A stretch of DNA of 64,000 nucleotides from Dinochytrium kinnereticum (Eukaryota > Chytridiomycota > Chytridiomycetes > Chytridiales > Chytridiaceae), in the NCBI GenBank assembly GCA_027604005.1, contig JADGJT010000010.1, forward strand, positions 1 through 64,000, written 5' to 3'. A program made the translations under genes and the position numbers. Numbering within the stretch: the first letter of the stretch is position 1; each line of letters opens with the position of its first letter. The notes beneath the pieces were generated by a model, which did no database searches, was not told the DNA's origin, and worked only from the letters and a program-made list of their open reading frames with translations. Positions 36,935 through 48,908 of this stretch are shown piece by piece.

Positions 36935-38257
36935 ATGCTTCAGGTCATAGTTCTTCTGGTGGTCGGATTGCTGGCCCTGAAGAGCAAACCTGAGAGTGCA
37001 TCTTTCAAGGCATACCTTGAAACCGTAGGCAACAACGTCACCCACAGTCAGCAGCAACCAAGCTGGTTTCGGCGGTTGTCAGCCGCGTTCAGCCGCCCAA
37101 CCATTCCAGACTTTAAGGTCCACTTACATATTTCGATTGCAACACCCTTATGGATACAAACACGGACGCACTCCTTACTCAATCTTCCTTTTATTTCAAC
37201 ATTTCACTACGTTAATTTACTAGATCCATGACTATGGACTCTTTATGATCGCGCAAACCGAAGATGGAGGACAATTTATCGGCGCCTTTGGATCATGGTT
37301 TCTCATTTCTTCTCAGCCTGCTGCTGTGACGGATGTCTCTATCCAAGTGGACGAGCAGGCTGAAAAGCTACGTGAAAATGCAATTCGGTATAAGGCGGAC
37401 CGGAAATACGCATTGGCGGCGGCATCGTTTTTAGAAGCAGCGCGGAAGTATTCCCATCTTGCAGACACATCAGGCAAGATGCAGGCTGGGAAATGCTACG
37501 AAGATTCATCCATCATGTATAAGCTTTCGGGGCAGGATCAAAAGAGTTTGGACATGCTAGAACATGCAGCGTCAATTTTTGCAAGCTTGCCGAACCTGGA
37601 GACTCGTGCTGCCAAGATTTATGAGACTTTAAGTGAAAAGGTTGTAAATATGGATGGAGTAAAAGCTATACGCTTCTTGACCAAGGCCCAGGAGCTCTAT
37701 GATTTGGTTGGAGACGGGTAACAAGATGATAGCAACTGTTTATAACTTTTTGCAGTCGATCAATCTACGCTGAAATCGCCAGGTACAACACTCTCGGCCA
37801 GCTTAAGAGATTCGCTGAGGCTTTTAAAGGCTTTGAGTCGATCCTCCCAAAATTTGCAGAGCATACAACTTTGAAGGTTTCGCGGATGTTTTTTGATTTG
37901 TGTTTGACACAGTTGTATGCAGTTCTCATTATCAAAATATGCTTTGTCTGCCGGTGTGTGCGCGATGGGCATCCCAGATATCACCCTTCTGGACAAATTC
38001 GTTCAGGCGTGCATGGTGAATCCTCAAATTAATTCTACCTGGGAGTTTAATTGGATACGGAACCTTTTGAAATATCTCCGCGATGAGGATGAGGAACAGT
38101 TCGCCGCGGCTATTGCGGAGATAGGGAAAGGCTCTTGTGAATCGTGGTACGAAATTGCGTTTGAGAAGGCAAAAGGTAAGTTTTGGTTTTTGTTTTCCTG
38201 TTCGAGTGGGCAAGGTTTTTACTATATTTTTCAGCTGGGATGAGTGAATTGAGATGA
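36935..38257 (+). CDS. Sec17-like SNAP with unusual N-terminal membrane module
   Basis: From about 37340 the protein is a SNAP-type helical repeat: EQAEKLRENAIRYKADRKYA, AAASFLEAARKYSHLADTSG, MQAGKCYEDSSIMYKLSG, AAKIYETLSEKVVNMDGVKA, YAEIARYNTLGQLKRFAEAF, then (after an intron 37876-37921) KYALSAGVCAMG, and a C-terminus ending GMSELR, like the xDLR end of alpha-SNAP. SNAPs recruit NSF/Sec18 to SNARE complexes. Upstream and apparently in the same spliced frame is a ~85-residue module: a hydrophobic start (MLQVIVLLVVGLLALKSKPE), then DYGLFMIAQTEDGGQFIGAFG after an intron near 37111-37220. Alternatively the SNAP starts at the Met at 37245 and the module is a separate small gene. The SNAP part is secure; the start is not. 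Confidence 0.75.
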
Positions 38258-38449
38258 TTCTATTAGATTTTAGGTCGTCCTTTGAACTTTATTATTCCCT
38301 CTGTCACATGATTATTTACCCTGAATATTTCTTTTTGCTTATATTGTGCATGCAGAAGTATCTTGCTTTTATCCACACTTCTATCTATTTATGGTATATT
38401 TCAAAAGCAAACACAAGCCCTCCAATAAAACGGTTCAAAAACAACGTAT

Positions 38450-41173
38450 CTACATCTCGTCTGCCCCGAATTCGAATGAATTCACATCCTCACCCTCTCC
38501 ATCCCCATCACTATCACCCCCATCGTCCTTCGAGCTTTCAATACTGTTTAGCTGCGTTAACCCCAGCATCATAGCTCCAGCCAAGCTGGCCAACCCGCCA
38601 AGACCCTCCCTTAAGCCTCCACCTTCTTCATCATAATGAAAGCTCCAACCCCCAGGAGCTTCAGGTAAGTCCGGCGCAAACTGTGGAATATCGACGCCCT
38701 CTCCTGTCAAATCCAGCAGAGCTAGTTTAACGCCAACCTCGGTGAGCTGATGAATATACTCTGCCGTTTCCCGGTTGGCTATATTCTTATCAAGAAGCAT
38801 GTTAAAGCCGTCGGTCCACTCGGAATACTGGACTGGTGAAGAGCAGACAAAGTCTGCAAGAGATGTTGAGGAGGTTGAGTCAGAAACAGAGGAGACAAGA
38901 GAAAAGCAGAGGGCGGGGTTCTCGGACGCATTCTTCTTGGATCCAAAGATTGGGGCTGATGCCCCTGTTAAAATGTCCGTCACAAGAGCCATATCAACTG
39001 AAAGCCAGATGTTAGTTTTGGCAAGATACATGATAAAGTAAACCTCTTTTGGGTAACATGTCAAGAAGAGGCCGGCGTTCCGACAGTTCCGCAAAGTCTG
39101 CATAGTGAAGAAACTTTTTATTCGGTCCAAGGCGGTAGTATCGATAAACATTCTTGATCCTTCCTTTTTCCCTAATCACAGGGAACCATGCACCGGCTAC
39201 CAAACAATCGATTCGCTGCTGCTTTATAAACTCATAGCTCTCCTTATAAAGTCGTTCACGAAGGTTCCTATTTTCCCAATAAGAAAAAAAGAAACGACGT
39301 AAAAAAGACCATTTCTCCATTACCTAACAGGAATCCTCGACATAAGCATGTCATCAATCTCTAGCTCCTTTAGCTGCCTCTCTCTGACAAGATTATAAGG
39401 CGCGGTCCTCATCTCTCTTTCAAATAGCAAAAGGCCGTTGGGATCAGTTGGAAGAATAAGTCCAACGACATGACGAAATTGCGATCGAACGACCGCTGCA
39501 ACACGGTTTATGTCATCACCATTGTTCTGTGCTTCCATCTCTATCCACATGCGAATGAAGAATGTTAAAGTAATGAAGTTGACTTGTTCGAATTGTAGGA
39601 GGAGAGGTTGATAGGAGGTGGTTGTGGTGTCTTCGTATTTCGTCAGTAAACGACGTCAGAAAAAAAAATTGAGGAAGAGATAATGGGAACCTACATCCGG
39701 TGCTGACTTCCCAAAAGTCCGAAAGTATCTCTATAACTTCAATACAGGCTCGTGCAAAAGGGCACCTCCTCTCCGGCGGTCGAGATTGCTGTTCAATAAT
39801 ATTCTGAATTTCCAAGTAAGACTTGAGAAATGCATATTAATAATCAGCAAGCTTACCTTTAAGAAAAAGTCATTATGCGTATGAACAAAATTATGGATGG
39901 TCTCCAGCCCCAATAGTCCCACACGATTCATCTCTTTCCTAGGCACCTCCGTTTCGAACCCAATCCTCCTCCACTTCTGCTCCCCTTCAACCCTCAGCAT
40001 AGACGCCTCCCAAATCTCTTCAAGCATCGTAAAAATAACAGCATTCCGAGTATCCACAGCCAATCTCTTCCTCCTATTCCCTTCTTGAATAAGCAGCCTC
40101 TGAAACTCCACCAGCTGCTTTCCAAGCTCCTCTGCAGGGCTAGCCTGCATCAATCCCACAACGACTTTCCGAATATTAAGCGCATCAAGGAGGTAGACGA
40201 ACTCTCCGCGGAACTTCTCAGTCGCCTTTCGGAATAACACGTTGATGAGTTGCATCGAGTTGAGCTGGAGGAGATAGTCTGTTGCGGAGAGTCGGTGGAC
40301 TAGAGTAGGGAGGAAAGAGCTTTGAGAGGCAACCGCTGCATTCACGACGTCGAAACCGTAACACTGAATAGGGGAGTTTTCAGTAGTCTTATCGGCCAGG
40401 ACAAGTTTGATGATGATGGCTGTAGCAGGTCGGCAGATGTTGACAAGATTTTGTTTGACGATGATGGAAACCAGCTGGATTTTTGTTTTTGGAAACAGCT
40501 TTAGCCCACCTTTTATAAATAAAAAAATCCTTACCGTGCTAATGAAGGTGGAGCTGAACTTGTCCCATCCATGATCATGCTCCATCAGATTATGTAACGA
40601 CGTTAGAGCATACGCCAGTGTATTCCCCTGCCCCGTAATAATAACATCCTGCAGCTTCTCCAATCCCTTTCTCGCAATGAACTCGTCCACAAACTCTTCC
40701 TCCTTTGAACAAAAAGGAACAAAACATAAAACAAACCACCATCAATAATCGTCAAATATAAATAAAGACAAAGCAGATCTGCTCAACCTTGATAAACTTC
40801 TGCAACGAAAAGGTCGCCCGCTTTAATACTTGCTCATCCTCAGAACTCAAATCCTCAACAAGCTGAAAAGCCAGATGCGCTGGCGAGCTCACAAAAAGAA
40901 GTGAATCCCCTTCCTTAATCTTCCTCTTTAAGCTCTGCAGCTAGTTATCGAATGAGTCTCCACATAAAGACCAACCTGATCGGATACAAGCTCATCATTC
41001 TCACTAAACCTCAAGGCGTAGTTCACCCAAGGCCCTTTCACGCCTAAAAGCATCGCCATATCTTTTAAAACATCCGACAAAGGCATGTGGGGGTTTATAT
41101 AGCATTCTGTCGTGACGCTCTGGCCCTGTGGAGATGTATGCACCACGCTGACTCGTACTTTTCTCTCACCCAT
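38450..41173 (-). CDS. ELMO/CED-12-family protein
   Basis: Scaffold that in animals pairs with DOCK exchange factors to activate Rac at the plasma membrane. The start at 41173 gives MGERKVRVSVVHTS (Ras-binding-like N-terminus). An armadillo region follows (FIARKGLEKLQDVIITGQ, YALTSLHNLMEHDHGW, LVHRLSATDYLLQLNSMQLI). Then the ELMO domain region (KWRRIGFETEVPRKEM, VGLLGLETIHNFVHTHNDFF, PFARACIEVIEILSDFWEV) and a PH-like domain (DCLVAGAWFPVIREKGR, YYRLGPNKKFLHYADF). Unlike metazoan ELMO, no polyproline PxxP tail is obvious; instead PDLPEAPGGWSFHYDEE is followed by an acidic end (GGDSDGDGEGEDVNS). Its likely partner would be a fungal DOCK protein, not in this window. Confidence 0.9.
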
Positions 41174-41555
41174 TCTCAATTCGAAATACAGTAATTTGGT
41201 GAGACGAGGGTCGAAGCCACTGCAAAGAAGGCTGAGGCACGATTTGACTTCTTTGAAAAGTTTGAAATGGTATTTCGGTGGTGAAAAGTTATTTTAATAT
41301 TATGATGGTGTGATGCCTTCAGCTATTGCAAAGCGACCATGCGTATGGGGAACTTAAAGAATGCATGCCGTACGAAAAAGATTGAAAAAACTGTAAAGTG
41401 GCAATCCACTTGGTGGTTCACAAAGATACCAATAATATCTGTGATAAAGCTACCTGAAGCACATCTTCATATGAAGAAAAAAAGTCAAGAGTTTCGACAT
41501 ATAACAACAAACAACAATTGATGGACTCTGAAAAAAAAAAAATTCAATTCTTAAA
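41174..41555. promoter_or_regulatory. Shared divergent promoter, ELMO gene / RS-rich gene
   Basis: 382 bp between two divergent start codons. A poly-A tract sits near 41531-41542, just before the plus-strand start. No specific factor site is recognised. Confidence 0.4.
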
Positions 41556-42881
41556 ATGGGCCGGCATTCAGACGACGACAGAAAGTCTAGAAGAGATGAA
41601 AGTATGCGAAACCGCAATAGCTCCTTCGGAAACCCTTTAGTAGCTGATTCAAAGGCCCTAACATGCTTGTATAATCCTGCTTCTACCAAGAACGAGGAAG
41701 AGAACAAAACAAAAGAAAGCGGCATCGGTCCAGGAGCAGCTCATCAAGCGAAAGCAGCAGAAGCAGCTCGTCACGGTCCTACTCCTCCCGCTCCTCGTCA
41801 TCAAGCTCTTCATCGGTATCAAGGTCATCTTCCTCAGAAGGTTTGGAAAAGACTCTGTCTTTTTTTTCCTTTTTTTTTCTTTTTCGGGTGGTCAGGCACT
41901 TCGGGATGCTAAGTTTCAATTATGGTCCTCATTTATGGGGCGGGCAACATCAAAAAAAACAAAAAATATTACGACTTATAATGGGAACGCTGCCTATTCA
42001 AACTCCGGAAACGCTTGTCCGGTCAAAACGAAACAACTCAAACGGGAAAAACAAAAACAAAAACATTCGAACGGGATGGCATCCTTTTCCTCTGCACCTT
42101 TTCTTCTTTTTATTTGTTTTACATCACGTCGCTTCCAAAAAAAAAAAACGCCACAAAACCCCGAGGGGATGACCCCCGCTTCATATAACCAGACGATCGA
42201 CGACGATTTCGTAAACCCGACACCAGGAGACGAAGTCCTTCACCTCGTTCTCGGTCAACCAAGAAATCCGACGTCAAGAATCGAAGTCACTCTGATGATG
42301 CTCATGGTAAGAGATCGGATCATGGGAGGGATAGTAAGAGGAGGAGGAGGAGGAGTAGGTCGCGGTCTGGTTCGCCACATGAAAAAAGGGGCAGCGCTGT
42401 CGGAGTGGGGAAGAAGTCTGGGGAGGATGAGCGGAAGATAGAGGCTGTGCCTGTTGCGCCTCCCGTCGTCCTGGAGAAAGAGGGTAGGGAACTGCAGTTG
42501 CATATTTACTTAAGTTTTATTTAGCGCCGAAGGTTAGGGATGATGAGAAGGAGAAGAAGAGTAAGAAAAAGAAAAGGAAGGAGGAGGTCCGTTACTTGTT
42601 TCTTCTCTTTTAATGCGTAGAAATGCTGATATCTTTTTACCAAAGAAGAAATCAAAGAAGAAGAAGAAGAAGAAGGCATCTTCCTCCTCTTCTGAAGGTG
42701 ATGGCCCAAGAAGTTCTATAACAGGAAAGAAGATCAAGCTAAAGGTCGATAATGCTATAGATTCACGGAATATTTAACCCGTTGTTCTGCATGTTTTCTT
42801 TAGGTTTCGAAGAGTAAGAGGGATAAGCAAAACGACATCAACCGACAAGAGCTTCGTCAAATGCTTAATCAAATGTACTAG
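41556..42881 (+). CDS. Arg/Ser-rich (RS domain) nuclear protein
   Basis: Exon 1 MGRHSDDDRKSRRDE joins, after an intron near 41602-41687, to a basic and RS-rich exon (KRKRHRSRSSSSSESS, SSRSYSSRSSSS). A long intron (~41850-42120) follows. The next exons are RRRSPSPRSRSTKKSD, SKRRRRRSRSRSGSPHEKRG, a short Val/Pro segment, then Lys-rich KKKSKKKKKKKASSSSSE. The last exon gives NDINRQELRQMLNQMY, a short motif that looks conserved and may be the only folded part. Likely a splicing-associated or nuclear-speckle protein, on composition only. I recognise no RRM. Frame choice rests on continuity of the RS repeat; other frames give low-complexity shadows. Confidence 0.65.
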
Positions 42882-43049
42882 ATGGTTTCTGAAATAAAAA
42901 TCGTCAAGGACTGCAGTCAAATGCCATGACAGACACATCGCAAGCAAAGTAACAACTTATGAGGCTGATAATCAGGGTTTATCAAAAACAAGCTTCCACT
43001 TTTGACTCCAAAACCAACAACAAACAATCAAGTCAGCAAAAGCTTTAGA

Positions 43050-43341
43050 TCACAAGGCCTCAACAGGCTTCCCACTTTTCTTGATAGCCTCAAAGACTTG
43101 GTCCTTGGAAAGCGAAGCCGTGTTAACAACCACAGTCTGGGTCTCAAGCGAGATATCAAAAGACGAAACGCCGTCAGTCTTGGAAAGGATGCGGTTCACA
43201 GCTCCGCTGCATCCGCCGCAGGTCATGCCAACCTTGAACTTGTAGGTGTTCTGTGTGAGATGGGTGGTTCTTGGAGTTAAGAACGGTTCGGCACAGGGGG
43301 TGGTGGCGTGAGGGTTGCAGCTCCAAACTCACCTCTGTCAT
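43050..43341 (-). CDS. ATX1: Copper chaperone Atx1
   Basis: Small cytosolic copper carrier that delivers Cu(I) to the Golgi P-type ATPase. Two exons: a 9-nt first coding exon (ATG ACA GAG, 43333-43341), a GTGAGT donor, and exon 2 (43050-43250) beginning NTYKFKVGMTCGGCSGAV. The MTCGGC is the MxCxxC metal site. Then LSKTDGVSSFDISLETQT, ASLSKDQVFEAIKKSGK and the end VEAL. About 69 residues, normal for the family. It is convergent with the RS-rich gene and upstream in strand order of nothing related. Confidence 0.92.
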
Positions 43342-43794
43342 TGATAACTACTAATTCTAATTTTTGGACGGCATGAGGTGTGACGGACTGGGTCTCTTAA
43401 AGGGGGGGAGTGACCAATCAAAACTCTCTCATTCTATGAATCAAGTTTGGCGTAAAAGGTTTTGTGGGCAGTTTGCGTTGGTCCTTCACGGGAATAAACC
43501 GAAGGACCTGCCTATGCAACCCAAGTATTCCAGGTTCAGCTTGTGGCATATTGAGCCTTTACAACATGCCGTTAAAAAAAAAAAAAAAAAACTACCACAA
43601 ATGCAATGCTCCTTTGTCTTTACGGAAAAATGACTTTATCATCAAAAGCCAAGTCATATATAGAGTTTATTATCAAAAGAAGAAATTACTCCCATCCCCA
43701 ACCCAAAAACCCCACTGTAGACTATATAAAAAAAAAAAAGCGAGAGGAAAAGATTGACGCAAAGAGGACAAAAAATAGTCAGGCAAATCAAAGC
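43342..43794. other. Intergenic region between ERG13 3' end and ATX1 5' end
   Basis: About 450 bp with an 18-nt A-run near 43574-43591 and A-rich tracts. Plus-strand open frames here (43364-43757) are basic low-complexity and not supported. It probably holds the ATX1 promoter and ERG13 terminator. Confidence 0.5.
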
Positions 43795-45595
43795 CTACGC
43801 AGAAGTCCGAGCGTAAGTCCTCCTGAACTTCTCATCGACCTTCTCCAAGTAGAAGGTGCCAGGGAAGAGGTTCACGCTGTCAATGGACGACACGGGGTCG
43901 TACGAACGAGCGTTGTGTGTACCCTCACGGAGGGCCATGATAGCATCGTACGCCGATGGCTCAATCTTGGTTCGGCTATTGAGACGCTTGGAAACAGAGA
44001 GGTTGGCAGCGATGTTGTTGATGGGCGCTCGGACGAGGCAAGAGAACATGGACGCGGAGAAACCGGATCCGTAGGAGAAGAGAACGATACGCTTGTTCAT
44101 CTGTGAGGATAATTCGTTAGCTTTGACCTGATCCATAGCAGGGAGTAGAGAATGTAATATTAAAAAACCCTCACCAGTTGCTCGGAAGACACCTCGGACA
44201 GCAAACTAGCAAGCCCAGCGTAAAGACTGCCGCAGTACATGTTTCCGACGTTCTTGCTCGCCAAGAGACCAGGGGAAACTTTGGCGGCAAACTCAGCCTT
44301 CGTGAGGTCGACAAACGCCTTCTCCATCTCCTTGTCGCTGTAGGTAGCCTCCCTCGCAAGACCGGCGTACTTGGTGAGGTTAACGAAACGAGCATCGGTG
44401 GGGTTGCGTAGAAGGTCATTGAAGGCGATACGACCGAAAGACTTTTGGACAAGCTTGTTGTAGGGGCAGTGGAAGAGGAAGTAGTCGCCGATGCTCATGT
44501 CTGCCTTGGTGCCAGACTATAAGATGGTAAAGTGTTAGACAAAGGCATACCGTTTTAAAGACGAGAAGCGGGTATCTTACCACACGGGCAATCTTCTCAA
44601 TGTAACCCTCGTAACACTTGTCAATGGCCTTGGTGTAGCAAACGGTGGAGAGAGCACCGTCAACCTCGGGGTATTCTGAGTGAAGATCGGGCTTGTAGAA
44701 GTCCCAAACGTGTTCCATGTGGGTAGCACGGAGGCCTGAAGGCGGAGGAGAATTAGAACCGATGGTCAAACTAACTGACATGAAGAAACGCACCTTGGTC
44801 AAAGACAATGGGAGCATCCCTTCCAAGGAGCATGGCGACAGCACCCGCACCACCCGTGGGCCTGGCTGCACCAGACTTGTACACGGCAATGTCGGCAGCG
44901 ACAACAAGAGCGTAACGGCCATCCCAGTAGGTTGACTCCAGCCAGTTGATGGCGCTGAAGAGAGCATTGGTACCACCATAGCAAGCGTTCTTGGAGTCGA
45001 TACCCTCCACGTCCGCATTGCCCTCAAAGAGCTGCATCAAAACGGTCTTGACGGATTTTGATTTATCGATGATGGTCTCAGTACCGACGTCGAGACGGCC
45101 GATGGCGTTGGGGGAGATGTTGTACTTTTCAAGTAGGTTCTGGACGACTGATAGCGTTCATAGAAGACGAGGTTAGCTTCCGTAAAGGCGGTCGAACCCT
45201 TGAAACCTACCGGTCAGGGAGATGGAGCAGATATCCTCGCGGTCGTCGCAGACACCCATGTTGGACTGACCGAGACCGATGGTGTACTTGCCAGCAGACA
45301 CACCATCGAATTGCTCTGTAAAAAGGAGGGAGTGATTGTGAGTGGGCTGCTACTGGCATGGAGCATGGAAAAGTGAGAGCCGGAAACAGAAGAAGAACTC
45401 ACCAAGCTCAGTTTGGTTGACATACTGAACAAGCCAGAAAATTATAGAGTAAGTTATTAGCACAAGGTCAAACAACGGGGATCTCAGATGGAGGGACAGG
45501 TAGGGAGGGGCCTAGATGAGTTTCAATACCTTCTTAGGGAAGTAGATCTCGACAGCATGGATGCCGACATTCAGCTGGTTGTTTGAGCCGAGCAT
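43795..45595 (-). CDS. ERG13: Hydroxymethylglutaryl-CoA synthase (Erg13)
   Basis: Condenses acetyl-CoA with acetoacetyl-CoA to HMG-CoA, the entry to mevalonate and sterols. It starts [20 protein letters not shown]. Catalytic blocks: [35 protein letters not shown], the nucleophile region [16 protein letters not shown] (catalytic Cys in NAC), [20 protein letters not shown], the histidine region [17 protein letters not shown], and [28 protein letters not shown]. Five or six exons. It is divergent from ERG11 with a ~955-bp region between the starts. No presequence, so it is the cytosolic type. Confidence 0.96.
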
Positions 45596-46550
45596 TGTGC
45601 AGTGTAATGTAGAGGGGTAGGGTGTAGATTAAGGCCGGTGGAGGAGGAGGTGTCCTGGTTGATGGTGTGGTGTGGGTCTAGATGATGTTGACAGCACAGC
45701 CCTTTTTTTTTTTTTGCTTTAGCGGGAACGGAGGGGTTGGGGGATGGTCCTTTTGAGTTCGGCAGCAAAGTGAAAGACGAAAGAAATGGATGGTGGTGGT
45801 GTGCAGTTTTTTGCGTAATAATAATAATAAATAATATTTTATTTTATTTTATTCTCAATGTTTTTATTATTATTATTACTTTTATTCAATTGCCAGCCAT
45901 CGATAGCCAGCAGCAACAGCAAGCAGCAGAGGCGATAAAACAACAACAAAACAGCAAAAAATGAACAACCGTTTGTTCCAGTTAATACCAATGGGGAATA
46001 TCAACCAGCAAGGGAGGTTTGGTTGAAAAGAGAAAAGGCTGCTTTACACCTCAGCACAATCAGCACACGCAGGGGCTTTGGGTGCAGGTGCTGCTCCCAT
46101 TGGTTAGGAAGGCAGCAGCCAGCGGTATCTACTGCGCATGACGTGCATGCGCAAGGGAAGGTATCTACTGGCAGCAGCATCGGGCGAGACGCAAGAAAAG
46201 CGCTGATTGGCCCGCAGGCAGATTGTCACATTCTCATGCCATGAAAGCATCAAGAATAAATAAATAAATAATAGCATTGCAATTAATACTTTAAATAATA
46301 TTTTATTATTATTAATAAAAATAAATTATATTCATTTAAAAAAATGGCCTGAGCTGCTCCAAAAGGGTTGTTCGGTCGTCCGGACTATCTGATTTATTTT
46401 TTTTTTCTTCTTTTTGTTCGTGAGAAAGTTGCCTGTGACTCAAACCATCCCAACCGGCCTTTTATTCACCTGCTCTTGAGCCCTTCTTTCCCACACACCT
46501 CCCTCCCCCCCCTCCGCTTCCTTTCAACTCACCTCCTGCGAGACGACAGA
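45596..46550. promoter_or_regulatory. Divergent ERG13/ERG11 promoter region
   Basis: 955 bp between the two start codons. Visible: a 21-bp interrupted palindrome TGCGCATG-ACGTG-CATGCGCA (46133-46153, with a TGACGTG CRE-like centre). An 11-bp direct repeat GGTATCTACTG flanks it at 46124-46134 and 46160-46170. TCAGCACA is repeated with 9-bp period (46051-46067). Two ATTGG (inverted CCAAT) boxes lie near 46099 and 46205. AT-rich simple repeats sit at about 45817-45880 and 46250-46345. I found no exact SREBP-type ATCACCCCAC site. A shared sterol-responsive control region is inferred, not shown. Confidence 0.6.
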
Positions 46551-48620
46551 ATGGGTCTCTTCCACACCGTCCGTGACCATGTCGTCGCTTACTCGTCAGC
46601 AAACCCCGTGCTGGCTGCCGTCATTGCCATCGCCGTTGTCTCGCTCGTCTCCTTTGTGCTCACCTCTGGCTCAAAGCTTAAGAAGGTGAATAAAGTGCAA
46701 AAAGCTGGCACATGTCTTCAAACCATCATGCTTCCCTTATCTCACATCCTTCATCATGAAATGATAACAGCACATCAACTTGCCTCCCATGGTTCCGCAC
46801 TCGCTCCCCTTCATCGGTTCAACGGTGCCTTATGGTGTCCACCCTGTCCACTTCCTTCAAGAGCAGTACAAGAACTTGGGTGATTGCTTCACTTTCTTGA
46901 TGTTGGGAAGGAAGATGACCTTCTGTCTTGGCCCTGATGGCAACCACTTTGTCTTCAACGTCAAGATCAAGAACGCGACCGCTGAGGGTGCTTACGATAA
47001 GCTCACAGTCCCTGTCTTTGGCAAGGATGTTGTATATGATGTTGAGAACTCGGTCTTTATGGAGCAGAAGAAGTTTGTCAAGGACGCCCTCTCGACCGCC
47101 GCCTTCAGGTCCTACATTCCCATCTTTACTCAGGAGACCGTTGATTTCATCAAGGCGATTGACTTTAAGGGGCAGAAGCAGCTCATCTATGAGCCTTTTG
47201 CCGAAATGTCCGAGCTTATCATTAGGACTGCTTCCCACACCCTTATGGGCAAGGAGATTCGTCAGCAACTGCGCGAGGGCATTGGTGAGACATTTGGTGG
47301 TTTGGTTGGCTCTGGCCTCCAATGACCTTTGCATTGTTGTTCCATTTTCGCCCATGGTGCCATTGCATATCAGCACTATTTTCAGACTCCTCTGATGAGT
47401 GGAGCTGGCCCCACCCTTTTTCGCCTTGATCATTCATATGGCAAGCGAGCTAACTGCCGTTTTTCTTGACCAGTTTCCAAATTGTACCATGACCTTGACC
47501 GTGGATTGGCCCCAATCAACGTCTTCTTCAGGTGGTTGCCCCTTCCCACCTACTTCGCTAGGGATAGGGCCCACAACGAGATGACCCGTGTCTTCACCAG
47601 GATCATTAAGGAGAGGAGGGCTAACAAGGACATTGAGAACACGGACGTGCTTCAGGCTTTGATGTCCGCCACTTACAAGGACGGTTCTAAGGTCTGTGTC
47701 ATTTTGACGACTCTGCGGTCTAACATCGCTTATTCATAGATGTCGGATGATGCCGTTGGGCACATGATGATTGCCATGCTCATGGCTGGTCAGCACACCA
47801 GCTCTACTACAACAGCTTGGATTCTCTTTGAGTTGGCGAGGTGCCCCGAGATTGTGTAAGTTGTGCCCTCGATCATTATTCTGCAAGCAGCAAAGAGTGA
47901 AGAATTGACCTTTTTAACCTGCTCTTTGATTTTAGTGAGGAACTTTTGAAGGAGCAGTCCATGGTCCTCACCGGAAAGCCCGATACCCCCGCCCACCTCC
48001 TCCCCGAACTCGACTACGACTCTGTCAAGAAGCTTTCGCTCCTTGAATGTGTCATGAAGGAGTCTCTGCGCCTCCACTCGCCGATCCACACCGTCATGAG
48101 GAAGGTTGAGGAGGATGTTGAGTACAAGGGCCACATTATTCCCAAGGGGCATTTCCTTTGCGCCGCTCCTCAGGTCTCGCACATGGACGATGTCAGGTTC
48201 CCCAACCCCGAGAAGTTTGACCCCTACCGTCACGTGAACTCTGAGGAGGGTACCTCTGAGTGGACCATTAACGGAGTTGACATTGCGCAAAAGAGTGCGA
48301 GGTCCCACTTTTTGCCTTTCGGCGCTGGTATGCTTCCGTTTTATCTTTAAATCCTGTTTTTCCCCAAAGAAGTACAACTTCCTTTTTATTTATTTTTCGG
48401 CTCTTTCTTCTTTCAACTTGTAGGTCGTCACCGTTGCATTGGTGAGGCCTTTGCTTACCTCCAGATCCGTGTCGTTGTTTCCGTGTACATTCGAAACTAC
48501 ATTTTGAGCCTTCCTAAGGATGCTGCTGGCAATGACAAGTTCCCCGAGACCGACTTCACTTCACTAATTGTTGTTCCTGTGAGCGGGAGCAAGTTGATCT
48601 TAGAGAAGAGGAAGGCTTGA
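46551..48620 (+). CDS. ERG11: Lanosterol 14-alpha-demethylase (Erg11/CYP51)
   Basis: ER cytochrome P450 that removes the C14 methyl in ergosterol synthesis; target of azole antifungals. An N-terminal membrane anchor ([19 protein letters not shown]) is followed by a proline hinge ([14 protein letters not shown]). The B-C region has [18 protein letters not shown], where CYP51 usually has YDCPN. Other motifs: [16 protein letters not shown] (across an intron), I-helix [15 protein letters not shown], Exx[16 protein letters not shown], the cysteine loop [18 protein letters not shown] (split by an intron near 48328-48423), ending ...LILEKRKA. Five or six introns. The ER topology and reaction are family knowledge. 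Confidence 0.97.
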
Positions 48621-48908
48621 GAATGAGATCGACTTTTTTTGTTTCTTTTTTTGTTGTTTATTAAATAAGCATTTTGGTCCTGTTTGTTTTGCTTTATTTT
48701 CGCGTGTCGAATTTTATTAGATTTTGGGGACTAGCCAGCTTTCCCATGTTGTTTGTTGGGTTTGCTTTTGCATGGAATTATTTTTGTTTCATTCAAATAT
48801 TAAAAATGGCGATAACATGAGAGTTCAAGTGTGGTTTATCAATACCTGTGATTTTATTTTTTGGCTATTTCTTTCTACACCTGTGTTAAACTCCCCCATT
48901 ATTATTCA

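Noticed and set aside
43364..44106. Basic plus-strand open frames downstream of ERG13
   Set aside because: Lys-rich low complexity from A-runs, running into the antisense of ERG13.
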